A DNA stretch of 64,000 bases from Glaciimonas sp. PAMC28666. GTDB taxonomy: Bacteria > Pseudomonadota > Gammaproteobacteria > Burkholderiales > Burkholderiaceae_D. The notes beneath the pieces are model-generated. The model was not told where the DNA came from, searched no databases, and worked only from the letters and a program-made list of their open reading frames with translations. The stretch covers positions 1,798,001 through 1,862,000 of the forward strand of contig NZ_CP070304.1 in assembly GCF_016917355.1 (NCBI RefSeq), read 5' to 3'. Within the stretch, counting starts at the first letter, position 1. Each line of letters starts with the position of its first letter. Shown here piece by piece: positions 36,344 through 45,716 of this stretch. The translations under genes were made by a program, and so were the position numbers.

Positions 36344-37117
36344 TTATGCGTCTGCGTAATCAATGGTAAGCGGCGCGTGATCCGAAAACCGCTCGTCCTT
36401 ATAAATCGCCACAGCGTGGGCTTTTGCGGCAATTCCTGGCGTCGAAATATGATAATCGATACGCCATCCAACGTTCTTGGCCCAAGCCTGACCGCGATTG
36501 CTCCACCAAGTGTATTGCTCAGCCCGGGAGTCGACGGTGCGAAACACGTCGACCAGGGCAACTTCTTCAAATAAATGGGTTAACCATGCGCGTTCTTCCG
36601 GCAAAAATCCGGAATTCTTCTTATTGCCTTTGAAGTTTTTTAAATCGATTTCATTGTGGGCAATATTCCAGTCGCCACAGATCACCACTTCCCGGCCACT
36701 CGCCTTGAGTTCTTGCAGATGCGGCAGAAAGCTTTCCATAAAGCGAAATTTTGCCAGTTGGCGTTCTTCCCCGGATGAGCCCGATGGACAATACAGTGAA
36801 ATCACAGTCAGGTCGCCAAAGTCACACTCGACATAACGGCCTTCGGCATCAAACTCTGGGTTGCCAAATCCGATCCGGACTGCATTCGGCGGTCGTTTGC
36901 TGTACAGTCCGACGCCTGAATAACCTTTCTTTTCTGCGTAATGAAAATGCCCAACGTATCCTTCTGGGGCGAGCATCTCTGGCGACATGTCAGCGGCTTG
37001 GGCCTTCAATTCCTGCACGCAAATAAAGTCGGCAGATTGCTTGCTCATCCATTCAAAAAAACCTTTTTTAGTGGCGGAGCGGATTCCGTTGAGATTGGCA
37101 GAAATAATTCTAGGCAT
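36344..37117 (-). CDS. xth: Exodeoxyribonuclease III
   Basis: A 257-residue metal-dependent AP endonuclease/3'-5' exonuclease of the ExoIII family, for base-excision repair. I start at MPRIISANLNGIRSA (37117); the longer frame adds a hydrophobic stretch foreign to the family. Active-site motifs are present: CVQELKAQ (metal-binding Glu), GDWNIAHNEIDL, the late SNRGQAWAKNVGWRIDYH and DERFSDHAPL with its catalytic histidine. It is a single gene, divergent from yigZ and convergent with the amidotransferase gene. Confidence 0.93.
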   Translation of the reverse strand: MPRIISANLNGIRSATKKGFFEWMSKQSADFICVQELKAQAADMSPEMLAPEGYVGHFHYAEKKGYSGVGLYSKRPPNAVRIGFGNPEFDAEGRYVECDFGDLTVISLYCPSGSSGEERQLAKFRFMESFLPHLQELKASGREVVICGDWNIAHNEIDLKNFKGNKKNSGFLPEERAWLTHLFEEVALVDVFRTVDSRAEQYTWWSNRGQAWAKNVGWRIDYHISTPGIAAKAHAVAIYKDERFSDHAPLTIDYADA

Positions 37118-37343
37118 GGATAGGTCGACAATAAAGAAGGTAAGCAAGTACGTCTGAAGGGGATACGCAAGGACAAATGCGACAACAAACACCAATTATC
37201 GATTGCGCTCCGGAGGCGTTAGGATAACCTATCCGGCCTGGAGATCAAATGACGGCATGCGGTAAAGGGCTTATCAAAGCAATCCACCATTGCCCTCAGC
37301 TTTTCTTCCCTGCCACCCTATTCAAGTGGACAAGTGTAAGCCT

Positions 37344-37940
37344 ATGGCATTTAGCTTAGCTCAACCGGCACATAGCAGAGTTGACATTAAGAAAAGCATC
37401 TTCATTGGTTTTGTGACCGCTGTTGCTGGTCGCCCCGAGGCCTTGATCGAAGTTGCCAGATTACGCAGCGAGCATCCGCAGGCTACCCATGTTTGCTGGG
37501 CACTGCTAGCGGGGGGCCACTCCGGCGCATCGGACGATGGCGAACCGGGAGGTACGGCCGGACTGCCGATGCTGAATGTCTTGCGTCATCAGGATCTTGA
37601 GCAGGTTCTTGCCATAGTGGTCCGCTACTATGGCGGCATCCGGCTAGGCGCGGGCGGGCTAGTGCGTGCTTACACTGACGCAGTGGCTCAAGCCTTATTA
37701 AGTGCAGAAAAAATCGAATTAGTGGTCACCACTACATTGTGCGCGGTTGTACCGTACGCTTTGGAAGGGCCTTTGCGTCGCTTGCTTCAGCAAAGCAACG
37801 CGGTATTAGGCGAGGTAACGCATGACGACGTCGTGAGCGTATGCTTTTCATTGCCGCTTGCGGCCGCCCACGGTTTACAGCGAGAGGCAAATGAGATCTG
37901 TCATGGCGCTTTGCAATGGCGCGATCAGAGCATCTTATGA
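37344..37940 (+). CDS. yigZ: YigZ/IMPACT family protein
   Basis: A 198-residue protein with the IMPACT/UPF0029 N-terminal domain: KKSIFIGFV, then GEPGGTAGLPMLNVL and VVRYYGGIRLGAGGLVRAY, the strongest family signatures. A C-terminal DUF1949-type domain follows. Members are linked to translation or proline-peptide handling, but the activity is uncertain. The start at 37344 (MAFSLAQPAH) agrees with family length. The ribosome site is weak. Its neighbours give no functional clue. Confidence 0.9.
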   Translation: MAFSLAQPAHSRVDIKKSIFIGFVTAVAGRPEALIEVARLRSEHPQATHVCWALLAGGHSGASDDGEPGGTAGLPMLNVLRHQDLEQVLAIVVRYYGGIRLGAGGLVRAYTDAVAQALLSAEKIELVVTTTLCAVVPYALEGPLRRLLQQSNAVLGEVTHDDVVSVCFSLPLAAAHGLQREANEICHGALQWRDQSIL

Positions 37941-38079
37941 CAGTCAGACGCTCGCATCGGATGCACTTTCACTGCTGCGGTTTGACAGCACCGCTGCAAA
38001 AAAACGAACACATACCTGTTCGGTCATTGCGGCGGCACAGAGCATCAAAACCGTGTCGACTAATGTCGGCCAATGACTC

Positions 38080-38391
38080 TTAGCTGGCCAGCTGGGTAGA
38101 TAAAGCCGCCCGATCGGATTTCACAAAACGGCTGACTGCAGGTACCTGAGGACGCAAGTTGATTAAGCTTCGGCCCTGATCTGCTTCAAGCACCATGCGA
38201 CTGCCAGCAGCCACATTGAGATGGTCGCCCGGATTGAGCCAGTAATCGTCACTTTGACCAGAAATGGTGACCCAGACGCGACCGCAGGTAACTTGCAGTG
38301 TTCCGGCCCGCTCTGCGTGCAGGGACAACACTTGCCCCGCGCTCAGCGCCAATGGCTCTCTCATGTCTTTAGTGAATAAATTTCTCATCAT
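38080..38391 (-). CDS. DUF2917 protein
   Basis: A 103-residue protein matching the DUF2917 family: LSAGQVLSLHAERAGTLQV, CGRVWVTISGQSDDYWLNPGD and a hydrophobic GSRMVLEADQG, a small cupin-like beta fold. The function is unknown. Two start ATGs are adjacent (38391 and 38388). It is divergent from a GcvA-like LysR gene. DUF2917 beside such a regulator is a recurring pair in Burkholderiales, suggesting control by that regulator. Confidence 0.8.
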   Translation of the reverse strand: MMRNLFTKDMREPLALSAGQVLSLHAERAGTLQVTCGRVWVTISGQSDDYWLNPGDHLNVAAGSRMVLEADQGRSLINLRPQVPAVSRFVKSDRAALSTQLAS

Positions 38392-38582
38392 GCTTCTCCG
38401 ATAAACTGCTGGTATAGTGCTAAAACCACACCAGATGATCTCTTTTGGTTGCGTCTCACCATATAGGAATGCAAAGAGAAGGCTGGTCCGGTAAAGATAT
38501 TTTAGTCAACTCCAGTGGAAGAACAAAGCGAGTAATTGAGCGCGTTCTTGCTAATTTTATTCACATAGACATAGCCGACATC

Positions 38583-39497
38583 ATGGCCGACCTCCGCAAA
38601 CTGCCTGCCCTCTCAGCCTTACGCGCATTCGAGGCGGCGGCGCGTTACGACAGTTTTTCCCGCGCCGCGGAAGAAATTCATCTGACACCCGGCGCGATCA
38701 GCCATCAGGTGCGTGCACTCGAAGAAGAATTGGGGCTGGCGTTGTTCACGCGTCACGGCAAGCGCATTACGATCACGGAACAAGGCCAGCGCTTTGCCAC
38801 CACGATACGCAAAGCTCTGACTGAAATTGCATCCGCGGCGGAGGCCTTAAAAATCGATGCCCAACAAAAACGGCTGACGATTTCAGCGCTACCTTCGTTT
38901 GCGGCACGATGGCTGGCGCCGCGTTTATGGAAGTTTATTGATTTGCATCCTGATACGGAGGTCATCCTCCAGTCAGCGAGTCAGCTTCAGGACCTTGCGC
39001 GGGATCAGATTGATGTAGGCATCCGCTTTGGCGTGGGGAATTATCCCGGTATGTTGGTAGAAAAGTTGATGGATGACTATTATTATCCGGTCGTCAGCCC
39101 CCGCTATCGGAACGGTCGTTTGCCGACCACACCGGATGCATTAGCCGAATGCACGCTGTTACGTATGGATTCGGGGGAATCCTGGCAACCGTGGTTTGAC
39201 GCTGCTGGCGTTACGCTGCCCGAACCAAGTCGCGGCTTGCGCATTGAAGATGCGTCGATGTTATTGCGTTCAGCTTCGGATGGTCTCGGCATTGCGTTGA
39301 CCCGGCATGCGATTGCGCTGCAAGAGATCGCTTCAGGTGATCTGATTCGACTGTTTGATATTGTCGTGCTATGCCCAAATGCGTATTATTTTGCCTGCGT
39401 ACCGGAAGCCATGCATAAGCCGCAAGTTCAGGCTTTTCACGGCTGGCTGAAGCAAGAAATAGCGGAATTCAAAGCACAAAGCAGCTGGCCCGGATAA
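38583..39497 (+). CDS. GcvA-like LysR regulator
   Basis: A 304-residue LysR protein of the GcvA/AmpR subgroup. LPALSALRAFEAAARYDSFS and ELHLTPGAISHQVRALEEEL-like text (here EIHLTPGAISHQVRALEEEL) form the DNA-binding domain. LPSFAARWLAPRLWKF and LLRSASDGLGIALTRHA are typical effector-domain parts. I start at ATG 38583 (MADLRKLPAL), since the upstream extension to 38445 is not family-like. It probably controls the divergent DUF2917 gene. Confidence 0.9.
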   Translation: MADLRKLPALSALRAFEAAARYDSFSRAAEEIHLTPGAISHQVRALEEELGLALFTRHGKRITITEQGQRFATTIRKALTEIASAAEALKIDAQQKRLTISALPSFAARWLAPRLWKFIDLHPDTEVILQSASQLQDLARDQIDVGIRFGVGNYPGMLVEKLMDDYYYPVVSPRYRNGRLPTTPDALAECTLLRMDSGESWQPWFDAAGVTLPEPSRGLRIEDASMLLRSASDGLGIALTRHAIALQEIASGDLIRLFDIVVLCPNAYYFACVPEAMHKPQVQAFHGWLKQEIAEFKAQSSWPG

Positions 39498-39622
39498 CCG
39501 GAACAACTGCTTTTAAGGCCGTTCGCATTACAACTTTATACGCTGGCGACCTTGCCATCTTCGGGAGTTGCCTCTGCGATGTCAGCCTTTAAGCCCCTGG
39601 CAATGACAGCTTCCCATCAGCA

Positions 39623-39904
39623 TCAAAGCACCATTTTCACCATCGGATGCGTCGATAAAGCACTGTACAAGTTATCCAGCTGCTCGCGGCTGGTAGCCAG
39701 CACGGTGACTGTCAGGCCGGTATAGTTACCTTTGGCCGATGGCCGCACTTCCAACTTGTCGATATGGAAAGTTGGATCGTGCTGCACCACGACGCCGACG
39801 ATCGTTTCGGCGAACGCATCGTGGGTTGGTCCCATGATCTTGATAGGAAAATCGCTCGGATAGACGATCAGGCTGTCTTCCGGGGAAATGGTTGGCATAG
39901 TCAT
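39623..39904 (-). CDS. ybeD: DUF493 (YbeD) family protein
   Basis: A 93-residue YbeD-like protein with an ACT-like fold: SLIVYPSDFPIKIMGPTHDAF at the start and YTGLTVTVLATSREQLDNLY later. YbeD has no firm function but in many Proteobacteria sits between dacA/dat and lipB. Here dat lies 76 bp upstream on the same strand, as expected, but lipB and lipA do not follow. A LysR gene on the other strand takes their place. Confidence 0.88.
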   Translation of the reverse strand: MTMPTISPEDSLIVYPSDFPIKIMGPTHDAFAETIVGVVVQHDPTFHIDKLEVRPSAKGNYTGLTVTVLATSREQLDNLYSALSTHPMVKMVL

Positions 39905-39980
39905 AATGGTTGCTCTCTAGTAATCGGATGACTTGCACAAACACATGTCATCCGGGACAAACCAGGCCATTAAGTCTACC

Positions 39981-40838
39981 TTAATCGATCAAGGCCGCTT
40001 TCGCTCCTTGATAAGCCTGATATAACTGCTTGTAGATGGGGCCGGGTTGGCCATTTCCAATAGTTTTGCCATCGACTACAGTGACGGGCAAAATTTCTTT
40101 GGTTGCCGATGACAGCAGCACTTCATCGGCCTCGAATACTTCCGCGCGGGCAATTTTGCGCGCAATAAACTGCAAATCATTCGCAGCACACAACTCTTCG
40201 ATCAGACCGTACCGGATACCTTCCAGAATAAGATTATTCTTTGGGGGTGCCATCAAGACCTTGTCTTTGACGATCCAGACATTGGAAGACGATGCTTCGG
40301 TCAGAAATCCATCACGGAATTGGATCGCTTCCACGACCCCATGTTCGGCCGCATTTTGCGCGGCAAGAACATTGCCCAACAATGAAATCGACTTGATCTC
40401 ACAATGCAGCCAACGTTGGTCTTCCATAGTTACACATGATACGCCTTTGGCGCGTACCGCATCGCTCGGCAGCACCAAAGGATTGGTCATAATGAACACC
40501 GTAGGCGTTAGCGCCCCTTTGGGAAATGCATGCGCTCGTTTGGCAACGCCACGGGTCACGTGAATGTAGACCATCTGATCGTCTTGTGCGTAGGGCGCAA
40601 CAACCTTATTGATCAATGACATCCATTCTTCGACGTTATGCGGATTTGGAATATCTATCGCAGCGAGGCTACGAAATAACCGAGCCATATGATGTTGCGC
40701 ACGAAATGCTTTACCGGCATAGATAGGAATGACCTCGTACACACCGTCACCAAAGATAAAGCCGCGGTCGAGCACGGGGATACGCGCTTCCGACAGGGGC
40801 GTCATAACGCCGTTGAGGTAGACGATGGAATCTTGCAT
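39981..40838 (-). CDS. dat: D-amino acid aminotransferase
   Basis: Class IV PLP-dependent transaminase (285 aa) interconverting D-alanine and D-glutamate with their keto acids. The PLP lysine is K149 in CEIKSISLLGN. LDRGFIFGDGVYEVIPIY and EASSSNVWIVKD are classic D-AAT/BCAT-fold signatures, and HVTRGVAKRAHAFP distinguishes the D-amino acid type. It sits between dacC and ybeD in a peptidoglycan-related run: DacC frees D-alanine, which Dat can recycle. Confidence 0.92.
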   Translation of the reverse strand: MQDSIVYLNGVMTPLSEARIPVLDRGFIFGDGVYEVIPIYAGKAFRAQHHMARLFRSLAAIDIPNPHNVEEWMSLINKVVAPYAQDDQMVYIHVTRGVAKRAHAFPKGALTPTVFIMTNPLVLPSDAVRAKGVSCVTMEDQRWLHCEIKSISLLGNVLAAQNAAEHGVVEAIQFRDGFLTEASSSNVWIVKDKVLMAPPKNNLILEGIRYGLIEELCAANDLQFIARKIARAEVFEADEVLLSSATKEILPVTVVDGKTIGNGQPGPIYKQLYQAYQGAKAALID

Positions 40839-41056
40839 GATGGTTTTCTTAAAAGGGAGAAAGATTTTATTTTGGCACAGGTGGCGGTACGAGGGTATGC
40901 AAAAAAAGTATGCGTTTAGGGCTTATTGAGGGATATTTGAACCTCCCGACAAGAGCAGACATTACCTCTTGGCAAGCCTCAAATGTTTGATTGCGGAACC
41001 TGAAAGCGAAATATCATCGTTAAATTGACGCTCAAAAATTCGCGTAAAAATCAAAA

Positions 41057-41085
41057 CGCCCCGTCAACTTCCATTGACGGGGGCG
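41057..41085 (-). terminator. Terminator after dacC
   Basis: CCCCGTCAA (41059-41067) / TTGACGGGG (41074-41082) is a strong 9-bp stem. Read on the minus strand it is followed by TTTTGATTTTT. It separates dacC from dat, so dat has its own promoter in 40839-41056. Confidence 0.8.
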
Positions 41086-41126
41086 CAATTGACCAGCGAT
41101 AAAACTAACTGGAAATTCTCTTAGCC

Positions 41127-42278
41127 TTACAGCTTCTTAAAGAATAAGCGAATCGAATCCCAGATCCGACCAAAAATACTGGCCTGATTCACTTCTTCCA
41201 ACGCCAGCACATCCAATTGCGTCAACGCTTTATCGCCCACCATAATTTTCAACGTACCGACTTTGTTGCCCAAGCCGATTGGCGCAATCAAAGGATCTGT
41301 CCGTTCCAGCACTGGCTTGATTTTTTCAGCAACGCCTTTTGGCACGGTCACAAATATGTCGTGGTCAAATCCAACTTTGATTTCGCTTTTTGCGCCCTTC
41401 CACACCTGCGGCGTAGCGACTGCCTGGCCCTTGGCGTATAACTTGACAGTGTCAAAGTTCTGGAAGCCCCAGTTCAACAACTTTTGAGCTTCCTGCGTGC
41501 GGGTCTGATCCGAATTGGTTCCGACCACGACTGCCAGCAGACGGCGTTCGCCGGTTCCATTAGGACGCTTAGCAGAAGCAATGATCGAATACCCGGCGCT
41601 ATTGGTATGGCCGGTCTTCATGCCGTCAACAGACGGATCGGACCATAGCAAGCGGTTGCGGTTGGGTTGTTTGATCTTGTTGTAGGTGAAGGTTTTGGTG
41701 GAATCGATTTTATAAAACTCTGGGAAATCAGTGATCACGTGTGAGGCAAGCACTGCCAAATCACGTGACGTCGTGTAGGTATCAGCACTCGGCAACCCGT
41801 GTGGGTTGCCAAAATGGGTGGATTTCATCCCCATGCGTTGTGCTTCGCGATTCATTTGCACGACAAACGCATCTTCAGTACCGGACACGGCTTCCGCCAA
41901 TGCCACAGCGGCATCATTGCCCGAAACAACCATCAAGCCATATAGCAGGTCATTAATTGAAACCGGCGTCGCTGGATCGATAAACATTTTTGAGCTGCTA
42001 GGATCCACTTTCCATGCATGGACCGAGACGGTCACCATCTGATCCAACGTCAGTTTTTTGTCCTTCAGCGCATCAAATACGACATATGCCGTCATGATCT
42101 TGGCTAACGATGCCGGCTCGACACGCAAATCTGCATCTTGTGAGGCGACGATCTGGTTGCTGGTAGTGTCCAGCAACAGCCAGGACTTGGCAGCGACAGA
42201 AGGTGACGGCAAGGTCTGAGCGAAAGCTACCGAAGCGGACAAGAGTGTTGCAGCTAACGCTGCGAATATTTTTTTCAT
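41127..42278 (-). CDS. dacC: D-alanyl-D-alanine carboxypeptidase (PBP5/6 type)
   Basis: A 383-residue low-molecular-weight penicillin-binding protein that trims the terminal D-Ala from peptidoglycan stem peptides. It starts with a signal peptide MKKIFAALAATLLSASVAFA. The active-site SxxK is S57-L-A-K60, SGN is at 119-121, and KTG at 220-222. The C-terminal domain ends in an amphipathic helix, FGRIWDSIRLFFKKL, the usual membrane anchor. The start at 42278 is set by the signal peptide; the frame extends further without support. Confidence 0.94.
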   Translation of the reverse strand: MKKIFAALAATLLSASVAFAQTLPSPSVAAKSWLLLDTTSNQIVASQDADLRVEPASLAKIMTAYVVFDALKDKKLTLDQMVTVSVHAWKVDPSSSKMFIDPATPVSINDLLYGLMVVSGNDAAVALAEAVSGTEDAFVVQMNREAQRMGMKSTHFGNPHGLPSADTYTTSRDLAVLASHVITDFPEFYKIDSTKTFTYNKIKQPNRNRLLWSDPSVDGMKTGHTNSAGYSIIASAKRPNGTGERRLLAVVVGTNSDQTRTQEAQKLLNWGFQNFDTVKLYAKGQAVATPQVWKGAKSEIKVGFDHDIFVTVPKGVAEKIKPVLERTDPLIAPIGLGNKVGTLKIMVGDKALTQLDVLALEEVNQASIFGRIWDSIRLFFKKL

Positions 42279-42557
42279 AGAGGCAAAGTGAAGGGAGTCG
42301 GTTAAGTCGGTATTAAGGACGTTGGCACGACAGACCGCAAAAACGGTCATCGCACGGATGAGTAAGGAGCAGAACCAAGAAGTAAAGCGCGCTAAACCAA
42401 GGAACTACGAAAAACAATTAACCCGAATTATAGCCTCCTCAGTTGCACAAGATAAAGCCGCTGCCATTTCGCGGCAGGCGTCAACGAAAGTTATTGGATC
42501 ACGCACCGCCGGCACGACTACTCTTATGCTTGTTTTCAGGGTGGATAGCTACCCAAA

Positions 42558-43220
42558 TTAGCGATGCCACATTTCGACCATCAAGTTCTTGATATGTTGC
42601 AATCTACGATGAAAAAAATGATCCGCACCGGGAATGACGATAACCGGTATGTCTTGCGGACGCGCCCATTCAAACACTGCGCTTAACGGAATTGTTTCAT
42701 CGAGTTCGCCATGGATCAAAATACTGTTAGCTGGCACGGTTGGCATTGGCCATTTCCCGGCCGCTGCTCCGACCAATACCAGGCGTTCTGCCGGGGCGCC
42801 GGCCGCCGGAGCGCCGACCGCCGACGCATCAGCAATTAAGCGCTGCTGCAATTGCGATTGCACAAAGGTGCCGAATGAAAACCCGCCCAGAGCCAGCGGC
42901 AATGCAGGATATGTTTGGCGCATGTGCACCAGCAACGCTGCCATATCATCCGTTTCGCCATGCCCCTCGTCATACACGCCCGCGGATTGTCCGACGCCGC
43001 GAAAATTCATCCGTACCGCAACATATCCAAGTGCCAAAAACCCGCGTGCCAGGGTATGGGCAACCTTGTTGTCCATGGTGCCGCCGAAAAGGGGATGAGG
43101 ATGCGCGACCAAAGCCAGACCTCTTGGCGTGGGAAATAGCTCTGCGTCAGGAAGGTCCAAGGCGCATTCTAGCGCTCCGGCCGGGCCAGAGATGGAAAAA
43201 GGAGTGGTCTGTGCGTTCAT
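42558..43220 (-). CDS. Alpha/beta hydrolase (YqhS/dienelactone-hydrolase-like)
   Basis: A 220-residue alpha/beta hydrolase starting at MNAQTTPFSI (43220). LVAHPHPLFGGTMDNKVAHT is the hallmark of this small group, followed by the nucleophile elbow GGFSFGTFVQ and a late GADHFFHRRL carrying the catalytic histidine. GELDETIPL supplies the Asp. The family is widespread, is annotated only as hydrolase, and has no known substrate. Gly/Ala-rich DASAVGAPAAGAPAERL near residue 130 is a small low-complexity insertion. Confidence 0.82.
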   Translation of the reverse strand: MNAQTTPFSISGPAGALECALDLPDAELFPTPRGLALVAHPHPLFGGTMDNKVAHTLARGFLALGYVAVRMNFRGVGQSAGVYDEGHGETDDMAALLVHMRQTYPALPLALGGFSFGTFVQSQLQQRLIADASAVGAPAAGAPAERLVLVGAAAGKWPMPTVPANSILIHGELDETIPLSAVFEWARPQDIPVIVIPGADHFFHRRLQHIKNLMVEMWHR

Positions 43221-43339
43221 GTCTTCAATCTTGAATAACACCGGAGAAGCCGGTCGCAAGCCGAAATAAGCGCCTGACGGTTAAAGGGCTGTTCGCAGCG
43301 CCGGATGCCGGTTGATGGGGATTAGGAGTATTTTCTGAA

Positions 43340-43720
43340 TTAAATTTTTAGACGTTCAACAATTTTTCCACCGACAATATGGACGTCGATAATTTCATCG
43401 ATGTCTTCGGTGTCGACGTAGGTATACCACACGCCTTCAGGATAAATAACCAGCGCCGGCCCCTCTTCGCAGCGCTCAAGACAACCAGCCTTATTAATTC
43501 TGACCTTGCCATCGCCCGCAAGACCCAGCGCTTTGATGCGACGCTTGGCGTGCTCCTGAGCGGCCTGGGCGCCGTTATTGGCACAACAGACGCGGTCACC
43601 GGGCGCTCGTTGATTAAGGCAAAAAAAGACGTGATGCGCATAAAAAGGCTGTGCCGGGGCAATCTCGGCATTGGCATGGGCATCGGCGTCGACTTGAATC
43701 TCGCTTGGGTTATCGGTCAT
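43340..43720 (-). CDS. Thioredoxin-like [2Fe-2S] ferredoxin
   Basis: A 126-residue protein with the cysteine pattern of the thioredoxin-fold 2Fe-2S ferredoxins: FFCLNQRAPGDRVCC then AGCLERCEEGP, i.e. Cys-X11-Cys and Cys-X3-Cys. VIYPEGVWYTYVDTEDIDEI is the conserved tail of the group. It carries electrons for an unknown partner. It lies between a hydrolase and a VanZ-like gene, all on the minus strand but with gaps, so co-function is uncertain. Confidence 0.9.
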   Translation of the reverse strand: MTDNPSEIQVDADAHANAEIAPAQPFYAHHVFFCLNQRAPGDRVCCANNGAQAAQEHAKRRIKALGLAGDGKVRINKAGCLERCEEGPALVIYPEGVWYTYVDTEDIDEIIDVHIVGGKIVERLKI

Positions 43721-43756
43721 AGCTGGACATATCTAAAAAATAAGTAATTAACGGAA

Positions 43757-44908
43757 TCATACACCGGAGTCATTTCGTTTCGCACGGTGCATAGGATGGC
43801 ATAAAAACCAAAGCGTAAAAAACGGCCATAACAGCGCCAAAAATTGCGCCGCGCCGTTGAAATTCAAAAATTTCCCGAGCGACCAAGTTTGCAAGGTTTC
43901 GACAAAATAGGGGTTATCCGGAATCACATTGACAACCACCAGACTAATGATCAACGCCAACGCAGCGACCCAGCGTTGAAGGCGCTGCGGCGTGAAACTC
44001 AGTGCCACCAATATTACGGCCCCAACTAATAGCCCGGTTAATGCGCCGGGGGTGAGCCAAACCAGCACATTTTCCGGGGTAAATAATAACGCGGATGCAA
44101 AGGCCTTAACCGAAAGAGTCACCCATATCAAAAAGAGCGTCAGCGCTACCTTCGGAGCTCCTTTGCGCAACAGTATCAACAGCATCAAACCCGCAGCGAT
44201 CAGACCACAAGCGGTGATAATCGATTCCGTCATCCAATATTGCTCGGCTGATAGCTGTACATCATTGGTCATCCAGGCCGCCAGATCAATTGGCTGCTCA
44301 AACCAGTCCGACAACCAGCTCGACAGCATTGACGTGACTTGTCCGAAGCCGAACAAATGATTCAATGGTGCGAGTTGTGCCACCGGCCACAACGCCACCA
44401 TCACCATCCCGTGGCTGGCTTCACGGTTAAACCATCGCTCCCGCAGCAACAGCAATTTGCTTTCCGGACCAAACCGGTAGCGAAATATAGCGCCCAGTAT
44501 GCTGCCCAACATGGCGCCGATACTGTTGGTTAGCAGGTCGAGATTGGATGAAACTCGGGTGGGAAGATAAGTTTGTACCGCTTCCATGACGCCGGAAAAC
44601 AAGATACCCGCCACGGTCACCAGAATCACCGTCCAGACCAGAGAAATCTTGCGTGGGAGTACCAGCACGGTCAACAGACCAAGCGGCATATAGCCGAGGA
44701 CATTGGTCCACACGTCGAATACGGTCCAGTAATGCGGCAACGGTGCCGACAAAAAAGCCCAGGGCGTCAAGCCGACGTCGCGCCAACCGCTGAACGGATA
44801 CCAACTGGCGTAAATGATCAGCAGCAGGTATATCAATAAGCTGACACGCGCAAACGATGACGATTGAGATGACGAGCGGCGTTCTATAATAAGTGACGAA
44901 CCAGTCAT
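43757..44908 (-). CDS. VanZ family membrane protein, extended
   Basis: A 383-residue integral membrane protein from ATG 44908 (GAGGA upstream). The N-terminal half is a VanZ-like domain: YPFSGWRDVGLTP, DVWTNVLGYMPLGLL, SNLDLLTNSIGAMLGSILGA. The C-terminal half adds several further transmembrane segments, making the protein about twice the size of a minimal VanZ. VanZ relates to low-level teicoplanin resistance in enterococci, but proteobacterial members have no proven role and I infer none. Confidence 0.8.
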   Translation of the reverse strand: MTGSSLIIERRSSSQSSSFARVSLLIYLLLIIYASWYPFSGWRDVGLTPWAFLSAPLPHYWTVFDVWTNVLGYMPLGLLTVLVLPRKISLVWTVILVTVAGILFSGVMEAVQTYLPTRVSSNLDLLTNSIGAMLGSILGAIFRYRFGPESKLLLLRERWFNREASHGMVMVALWPVAQLAPLNHLFGFGQVTSMLSSWLSDWFEQPIDLAAWMTNDVQLSAEQYWMTESIITACGLIAAGLMLLILLRKGAPKVALTLFLIWVTLSVKAFASALLFTPENVLVWLTPGALTGLLVGAVILVALSFTPQRLQRWVAALALIISLVVVNVIPDNPYFVETLQTWSLGKFLNFNGAAQFLALLWPFFTLWFLCHPMHRAKRNDSGV

Positions 44909-45065
44909 TGCGACTCTGTCCTCATTGCTTAAAAGTAAATGACAACGGCAACATTTTATCCATCCTGTGTATGTTGTGTGGGCGCTTGGCGAACTGGGCA
45001 ATCCAGTTTCGCCTAAATTGTGGCGTTCGTTAATATTCCCGCGTATTCCTGAGTTTTCCAGGGAT

Positions 45066-45695
45066 TTACTGGCGTGATTTATTCGGCGATAAGCCAGCCA
45101 ACCAGTCCATCAAATCGTCAATTAATGCGTCGCTCGCCGTTGAGAAAGCTCTGGCACCGCCAGCGGCATCTGCGGTCTGGGCAACCGCCGAGCGACTAAA
45201 CATCTTTTGCCCTTGCAACAGGCGACCGTTAAAAATAGCTGCACGCAGAGTGATCTGAACGACGCTATGCGATGCACTGTCGAAGGTCTGGCTAAAATCA
45301 TCCATCTCGATCCGTAACACCGGAATATTTATAGCGCCGTCCGACACCGAGACGACCGTCCCTCCGGCCTGACCGAAACGCGCTTTCAGTCGTTGACTGA
45401 ATAGCTGCGACGGTGACATGGTCCAGCGCGAGTTGGCATAGGGGCGCAGCTGCAAATCATTGGCATACGCTAATCGGTACAGCATCATCGTATTGTCCAA
45501 CCCCGCTGGCGCCACCACTTCTGCCAGACTCACTGCTGGCAGGGCCCGCGCGCCGCTGCGCGGATTGCTGATGGCAGATGGTAACGGCCCAAAATCATAT
45601 TGTGTGCGCACCGCCGACGATGTCGCGCAGCCGCCAGTCACCACCAGAATAGACATTATCAGCACTGCTTTAAGCAACGCATTGAACTTGGTCAT
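45066..45695 (-). CDS. PqiC-type lipoprotein of an MCE transport system
   Basis: A 209-residue outer-membrane lipoprotein. The lipobox LVVTGGC lies about 20 residues in, after a hydrophobic signal sequence. I start at ATG 45695, since the longer frame begins with TTG. The mature part (YDFGPLPSA, SRWTMSPSQLFSQRL) matches the ABC-type transport auxiliary lipoprotein family (PqiC/DUF330). Last gene of the permease-ATPase-MCE-lipoprotein operon, 21 bp after the MCE gene. It would receive or hand over lipid at the outer membrane. Confidence 0.85.
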   Translation of the reverse strand: MTKFNALLKAVLIMSILVVTGGCATSSAVRTQYDFGPLPSAISNPRSGARALPAVSLAEVVAPAGLDNTMMLYRLAYANDLQLRPYANSRWTMSPSQLFSQRLKARFGQAGGTVVSVSDGAINIPVLRIEMDDFSQTFDSASHSVVQITLRAAIFNGRLLQGQKMFSRSAVAQTADAAGGARAFSTASDALIDDLMDWLAGLSPNKSRQ

Positions 45696-45716
45696 GAATT
45701 TCTGCAACCCTATTTG

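Noticed and set aside
42322-42561. 79-codon plus-strand frame between dacC and the hydrolase
   Set aside because: Overlaps the dacC upstream region antisense, low-complexity composition, no homology recognised.
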